The notes beneath the pieces are model-generated. The model made no database searches, was not told the DNA's origin, and saw only the letters and a program-made list of their open reading frames with translations. From the NCBI GenBank assembly GCA_001603025.1, contig LVAP01000007.1, forward strand, positions 62,001 through 126,000: a stretch of DNA of 64,000 nt, read 5' to 3'. The number at the start of each line of letters is the position of its first letter. The first letter of the stretch is position 1. The stretch comes from Clostridiales bacterium Firm_10 (GTDB lineage Bacteria > Bacillota > Clostridia > Christensenellales > Aristaeellaceae). This document shows, one piece after another, positions 59,171-64,000 of the stretch. Position numbers and translations under genes: made by a program.

Positions 59171-60466
59171 ATGCTGTTTCGTATGATTCGCGGCGTGCTC
59201 TTTCACCAGAAGAGCAAGATGCTGCTGATCGCGCTGACCATCGCGCTGGGCGCGTCGCTGGCCACCGGCATGCTCAACGTGGTGCTGGGCGTGGAGGAAA
59301 AGGTCAACAAGGAACTGAAAAACTACGGGGCCAACATCGTGGTGAAGCCCAAGGATTCTTCGCTGCTCTCCGACATCTACGATGTGGGCGAAGGCGCGGA
59401 GCTGAACGCCGCGTATCTGCGCGAAGACGAGCTGGGCAAAATCAAGACCATCTTCTGGGCTTTCAACATCGTGGACTTCACGCCTTTCCTGGATACGCAG
59501 GCAATGCTGCCCGACGGAAGTCACGTCAGGATGACCGGCACCTGGTTCAATCACCACCTGGACCTGCCCACTGGCGAGAGCCTGGACGCGGGTGTGGTGG
59601 GCATGCGCTCCTGGTGGGACGTAACCGAGGGCCGCTGGCTGGATGAGAAAGACGAGAACGCCTCCTCCGAGATCATGGCCGGCGCGCTGCTGGCCCAGAA
59701 AATGGGCTGGCACGCAGGCGACACCGTGCACATCACCGCCTCGGCTGGGGAGAAGGACGTGACCATCGCCGGCGTCTACGACGCGGGCGGCGACGAGGAC
59801 GAGCAGATCTTCGCCACGTTGGATCTCGTTCAGGCGCTGACGGATCGGGAGAACAAGGTGGCCTCCATCGAGGTCTCCGCCCTCACCACCCCGGACAATG
59901 AGCTGGCCCGCCGGGCGGCCCGCAATCCCGCGGCGCTGAGCAGCCGCGACTACGAGACCTGGTACTGCACGGCCTATGTGAGCGCCATCTGTTATCAGAT
60001 TCAGGAGGTTGTCACCGGCTCGGTGGCCAGCGCCGTGCGCAAGGTGGCGGAGAGCGAGGGCACCATCCTCGACAAGACGAAGCTCCTGATGATCCTCATC
60101 ACCGCGCTGAGCCTCATCGGCTCGGCCCTGGGCATATCAAACCTCGTCACCGCCTCCGTGATGGAGCGCAGCCAGGAGATCGGCCTTTTGAAGGCCATCG
60201 GCGCGCGGGATCATTCCATCACCGGCGTGGTGATGACGGAGATTCTCATCACTGCTCTCATCGGCTTCGCGGGCGGATATTTCCTGGGCTTCGGCTTCGC
60301 CCAGCTCATCGGGCGCAGCGTGTTCTCATCGGCCATCGACATGAACCCACGGGTGATTCCCATCGTGGCGGGACTGATCGCCCTGGTCACCATCGCGGGC
60401 AGCCTGCCCGCCATCCGCATGGTGCTGCGCCTGCGGCCCGCGGAAGTGCTGCACGGCGGGCATTGA
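59171..60466 (+). CDS. ABC transporter permease 1 (FtsX/MacB type)
   Basis: This 431-residue protein has an N-terminal membrane segment, a large MacB-type periplasmic domain (about 50-290) and three C-terminal segments (from about 300) with the FtsX signature VMERSQEIGLLKAIGARDHS. The GGAGGACC site precedes ATG. It is the first of two adjacent permeases serving the iron operon's ATPase. Confidence 0.9.
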   Translation: MLFRMIRGVLFHQKSKMLLIALTIALGASLATGMLNVVLGVEEKVNKELKNYGANIVVKPKDSSLLSDIYDVGEGAELNAAYLREDELGKIKTIFWAFNIVDFTPFLDTQAMLPDGSHVRMTGTWFNHHLDLPTGESLDAGVVGMRSWWDVTEGRWLDEKDENASSEIMAGALLAQKMGWHAGDTVHITASAGEKDVTIAGVYDAGGDEDEQIFATLDLVQALTDRENKVASIEVSALTTPDNELARRAARNPAALSSRDYETWYCTAYVSAICYQIQEVVTGSVASAVRKVAESEGTILDKTKLLMILITALSLIGSALGISNLVTASVMERSQEIGLLKAIGARDHSITGVVMTEILITALIGFAGGYFLGFGFAQLIGRSVFSSAIDMNPRVIPIVAGLIALVTIAGSLPAIRMVLRLRPAEVLHGGH

Positions 60467-60479
60467 GGGAGGTAAGCGC

Positions 60480-61937
60480 ATGACGAAGAGAAGAATGTTT
60501 CTGCGCATGATCACGGCCTCGCTGCTGAGGCGGCGCTCCCGCATGCTCATCGCGCTTCTGTCCATCGGCATCGGCGCCACCATCCTGGCAGGCCTTGTGA
60601 CCATCTATGTGGACGTGCCCCGGCAGATGGGCGCGCAGTTCCGTTCCTATGGTGCGAACATGCTCATCCTGCCCAAAGAAGGCGGCGAGCTGAACAGCGC
60701 GAACCTGCAGAACGCACTGCTGGTCATTCCCGGCGACGCGCTGGTGGGCGCGGCCCCCTATCGCTACGTGCGCCTGGATATGACCAGCCGCCAGCAGTCC
60801 TTCACCGCGGCGGGCACGGACTTTTCGCAGATCGTAAAGACCAGCCCCTATTTCAGCGTGGAAGGCCGCTATCCCGAGAACACCCGGGAAATCCTGGTGG
60901 GCAAGGAAATTGCCGACACCATCGGCGTGAAGCTGGGCTCCACCATGGAACTAACATATCAGCCCGCGGCCTCGCCAGAGGACGCGTCCTCCGACGGAGA
61001 GGGCGTGTCTGGCGATACGCTGAGCGGCAGCGCCGAGGGCTTCGGCGGCGGCATGGTGTATGTGACCATTGAGGTGGACGACGGCGGGACAATCGCCTCG
61101 CTGTCTGTGGACGCCTCCACGCAGACGCCGGAGTTCGGCGGCACCGTGCCGAAGGATGAGGCGTTCCTCAGTCAGTTTATCGGAAAGAGCCTGCCCGTTG
61201 CGGAGGAGGACATCGACGCCGTTTCCGGCGCGACCATTACCTCCGAGGCTGTGGTCAAGGCCGTAAACGGCGCCCATAAGACCTCCGCTCCCACCCAGCC
61301 GCGCACGGTGATTTTCTCCGTGGCCGGCATTTTGACCACCGGCGGCGAGGAGGAGGATTACGTGTTCCTCTCCCTGGAGGACATGGAAGCCATGACCGGC
61401 ACGAATAAACTGGATGTGGCGGAACTGAGCGTGTCCGCCTCCGCGGATCAGCTGGAGGCTTGGGCAAACGTCATTTCCGAAGGCGGCGAGAGCGTTCAGG
61501 CCCGGCTGGTCAAGCGCGTGGCCCGTTCAGAAGCGGCAGTGCTGGAAAAGCTGACGGCGCTGGTGTTCCTGGTAACGCTGGTGGTGCTGCTGCTGACTAT
61601 GATCTGCGTGTCCACCACCATGATGGCGGTGGTCTCCGAGCGGCGGCGGGAGATCGGCCTGCGCAAGGCGCTGGGCGCGTCGGACGGCTCCATCCGGGCG
61701 GAGTTCTTGGGCGAGGGTCTGTTCCTCGGCCTGCTGGGCGGCGTGATGGGCGGTATACTGGGCTTTGTGTTCGCCCAGGTGGTCAGCGTGAATGTGTTCG
61801 GCTCCTCCATCACCTTTCAGCCGCTGCTGCTGCCTGCGGCCGTCGTCGTTTCCATGGCCATCGCGGCCCTGTCCTGCCTGCTGCCCATCCGGCGCGCCGT
61901 GGCCATCGACCCCGCGCTGGTACTGAAAGGAGAATGA
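60480..61937 (+). CDS. ABC transporter permease 2 with inserted FMN-binding domain
   Basis: This 485-residue protein is a MacB/FtsX-type permease with one N-terminal segment and three near the end (FtsX signature ERRREIGLRKALGASDGS). Its extracytoplasmic domain carries an extra block at about 192-266 with the FMN-binding (NqrC/RnfG-like) pattern: VTIEVDDGGTIASLSV and AVSGATITSEAVV. Thr 252 in SGAT is the residue that ApbE-type transferases load with FMN in NqrC and RnfG. An FMN carrier in the extracytoplasmic part suggests electron transfer, perhaps for Fe3+ reduction. GGAGGTAAG precedes ATG. Confidence 0.82.
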   Translation: MTKRRMFLRMITASLLRRRSRMLIALLSIGIGATILAGLVTIYVDVPRQMGAQFRSYGANMLILPKEGGELNSANLQNALLVIPGDALVGAAPYRYVRLDMTSRQQSFTAAGTDFSQIVKTSPYFSVEGRYPENTREILVGKEIADTIGVKLGSTMELTYQPAASPEDASSDGEGVSGDTLSGSAEGFGGGMVYVTIEVDDGGTIASLSVDASTQTPEFGGTVPKDEAFLSQFIGKSLPVAEEDIDAVSGATITSEAVVKAVNGAHKTSAPTQPRTVIFSVAGILTTGGEEEDYVFLSLEDMEAMTGTNKLDVAELSVSASADQLEAWANVISEGGESVQARLVKRVARSEAAVLEKLTALVFLVTLVVLLLTMICVSTTMMAVVSERRREIGLRKALGASDGSIRAEFLGEGLFLGLLGGVMGGILGFVFAQVVSVNVFGSSITFQPLLLPAAVVVSMAIAALSCLLPIRRAVAIDPALVLKGE

Positions 61938-61939
61938 GC

Positions 61940-62614
<675 letters not shown>

Positions 62615-62626
62615 CAGGAGGCTTCC

Positions 62627-63013
62627 ATGAAGAAAGCGATGATCCCCGCCTGCGTAATGCTGGCGCTTTCACTGGTCGTGATCGTCGGCAGCCAGACTTT
62701 CCTCTCCCCCTGCGTCCATGAGGACGGCAGCTTTGGCCCGTGTCATTGGGCAGGACGGGCGCTCATGGGGCTCGGCTGCGCAAACGGCGTGCTGGCGCTG
62801 CTGGTTCTGATATTCAGAAAAGCGCGGTTCGGCGTGTATATGAGCGCAATGCCTGTGTGCCTGATGGGAATTTTGACGCCGGGCACGCTGATCGACCTGT
62901 GCCATATGAGCACGATGCGCTGCCGGATGGTGATGCAGCCTGCCATGATTATCCTGTTCGCCGCCACCGGAATCGCGGCCCTGTTGGGAACGCTGTCAAG
63001 CGCGAAGGAGTAA
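62627..63013 (+). CDS. DUF4418 small membrane protein
   Basis: This 128-residue protein has four membrane segments (about 5-24, 42-62, 69-88 and 103-122) and conserved-looking Cys residues in LSPCVHEDGSFGPCHWAG and LIDLCHMSTMRC. DUF4418 proteins sit in FtsX-type ABC operons for iron or envelope systems; the role is unknown. The ATG follows AGGAGG. Confidence 0.8.
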   Translation: MKKAMIPACVMLALSLVVIVGSQTFLSPCVHEDGSFGPCHWAGRALMGLGCANGVLALLVLIFRKARFGVYMSAMPVCLMGILTPGTLIDLCHMSTMRCRMVMQPAMIILFAATGIAALLGTLSSAKE

Positions 63014-63016
63014 GCG

Positions 63017-64000
63017 ATGAGCAAGACGTTTTCCCTGTCCGCCAAAAACCTGATCAGGAAGCCGGGGCGCACCGCCATCCTTGCCCTGCTGACCGCCTTC
63101 CTCGCACTGGCGGTGTTCGGCGGCTCAGTGGTGGTACTGAGCCTGCGCAGCGGGCTGAACAGCCTGGAGGCCAGATTAGGCGCGGACATCATTCTTGTGC
63201 CCACCGAAGCCCAGAGTAAGGTGAGCTTCCAGAACATGTTCCTGCAGGGCACCACCGGCGCGTTCTATATGGATGCTTCTGCCCTGGAAAAGGTTACGGA
63301 GGTGGAAGGCGTGGAAAAGGCCGCGCCGCAGACCTTCCTGGCCTCCCTGAAGGCAGACTGCTGCTCCATCAAGATACAGGTGATCGGCATCGATCCCGAG
63401 AAAGACTTCACCGTTCAGCCCTGGATCGCGCGCAGCCTCACGAAGGAGCTCGGCGACATGGACGTGGCCGTGGGCTGTAAGGTGGAGGCGAACGTGGGCG
63501 AGATCATCCGCCTCTATGAGCAGCGCTGCAAGGTGGTGGCCAGGCTGGAAGCCACCGGCACCGGTCTGGACACGGCGGTCTACTGCAACATGGACACCAT
63601 GAACGCCCTGCTGAAGGCGGCGGAGGAAAAGGGTGTGAGCCACAAAATCGAAAGCGGCTCGGACGTGATTTCCGCCGTTTATATCAAGGTGAAGGACGGC
63701 TGCGACATCGATGCCGTGAACAGCAGGTTAAACGGGCATATACGCAAAGCCACCGCCGTGCGCACCCGCAGCATGATCACCGGCGTTTCGGACAGTCTGG
63801 CAGGCGTCAGCCGCACGGTATCTGGTTTGATCGTCGCGGTATGGATGCTGGCCTTCATCATCCTGCTGTTGGCCTTCGCGCTGATCATCCAGGAGCGAGC
63901 GCGGGAATTCGCTGTTCTGCGGCTGCTCGGCTCATCCAGGAGGATGCTTTCGCGCATGGTGCTCACTGAGTCCGCGCTGTGCGGGCTGCTGGGCGGCATA
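63017..64000 (+). CDS. FtsX-type ABC permease, third in the operon (3' end outside window)
   Basis: The frame is open from the ATG at 63017 (after AAGGAG) to the window end, giving 328 residues. It has an N-terminal segment (SAKNLIRKPGRTAILALL), a MacB-type periplasmic domain with GCKVEANVGEII and ATGTGLDTAVYC, and a membrane segment at about 270-292 followed by the FtsX stretch REFAVLRLLGSSRRML. It has no stop here, so more of the C-terminal segments lie outside. It may work with the same ATPase or another encoded further on. Confidence 0.85.
   Translation, partial: MSKTFSLSAKNLIRKPGRTAILALLTAFLALAVFGGSVVVLSLRSGLNSLEARLGADIILVPTEAQSKVSFQNMFLQGTTGAFYMDASALEKVTEVEGVEKAAPQTFLASLKADCCSIKIQVIGIDPEKDFTVQPWIARSLTKELGDMDVAVGCKVEANVGEIIRLYEQRCKVVARLEATGTGLDTAVYCNMDTMNALLKAAEEKGVSHKIESGSDVISAVYIKVKDGCDIDAVNSRLNGHIRKATAVRTRSMITGVSDSLAGVSRTVSGLIVAVWMLAFIILLLAFALIIQERAREFAVLRLLGSSRRMLSRMVLTESALCGLLGGI

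Overview
The window reads as chromosome from a high-G+C member of the Clostridia, probably an uncultured gut or rumen lineage. This is inference. The grounds are AGGAGG-type ribosome sites, consensus sigma-A promoters, a split P-protein (gcvPA/gcvPB), short-form hisG with hisZ, a tandem glycine riboswitch and many glycoside hydrolases. I see no rRNA, tRNA, CRISPR array, insertion sequence or phage gene.

Layout. 0-4.7 kb: carbohydrate-active enzymes, a HAD phosphatase and hypothetical genes. 4.7-12.0 kb: an unusual block. It holds a membrane-anchored protein with a SARM1-like TIR domain and a C-terminal PDZ-like domain. Converging on it is a three-gene RNA-repair-type operon (methyltransferase, RNA ligase, HD plus polynucleotide-kinase fusion). 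Divergent from that operon is a membrane protein with two Rossmann-type regions and a RyR-like C-terminus. I consider this block the best candidate for an undescribed system. 12.1-19.6 kb: a complete, tightly overlapping histidine operon hisZGDCBHAF(IE) behind a consensus promoter, followed by a YdcF/DUF218 membrane protein. 21.3-24.1 kb: a DMT permease, a GH5 enzyme and an MBL-fold hydrolase.

24.1-31.0 kb (minus strand): tdh-kbl, which turns threonine into glycine, then a tandem glycine riboswitch with a readable ON-switch platform, then gcvT-gcvH-gcvPA-gcvPB. 31.1-43.1 kb: an amidohydrolase and sugar-catabolism genes (two Gfo/Idh oxidoreductases, GH35, GH4, a GH106-like enzyme) with a small Nudix/Smr/deoxyribosyltransferase operon between them. 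43.1-47.4 kb: a DUF188 protein with a 56-aa upstream gene, a DUF134-NifX-type fusion regulator with two identical-type palindromes at its promoter followed by paired half-size chromate transporters, a TIGR04076 protein and a PfkB sugar kinase.

47.6-64.0 kb: metal-transport region. It has a secreted ZinT-domain/GLUG protein, a MerR regulator, an ABC exporter-type pair, and AraC and DtxR-type regulators. Divergent from these is an FTR1-P19-DUF2318-ABC iron-uptake operon running off the window end. One permease of that operon carries an inserted FMN-binding domain. TTAG-N6-CTAA dyads in front of the ZinT gene, the AraC-DtxR genes and the FTR1 gene suggest one DtxR-type metal regulon.
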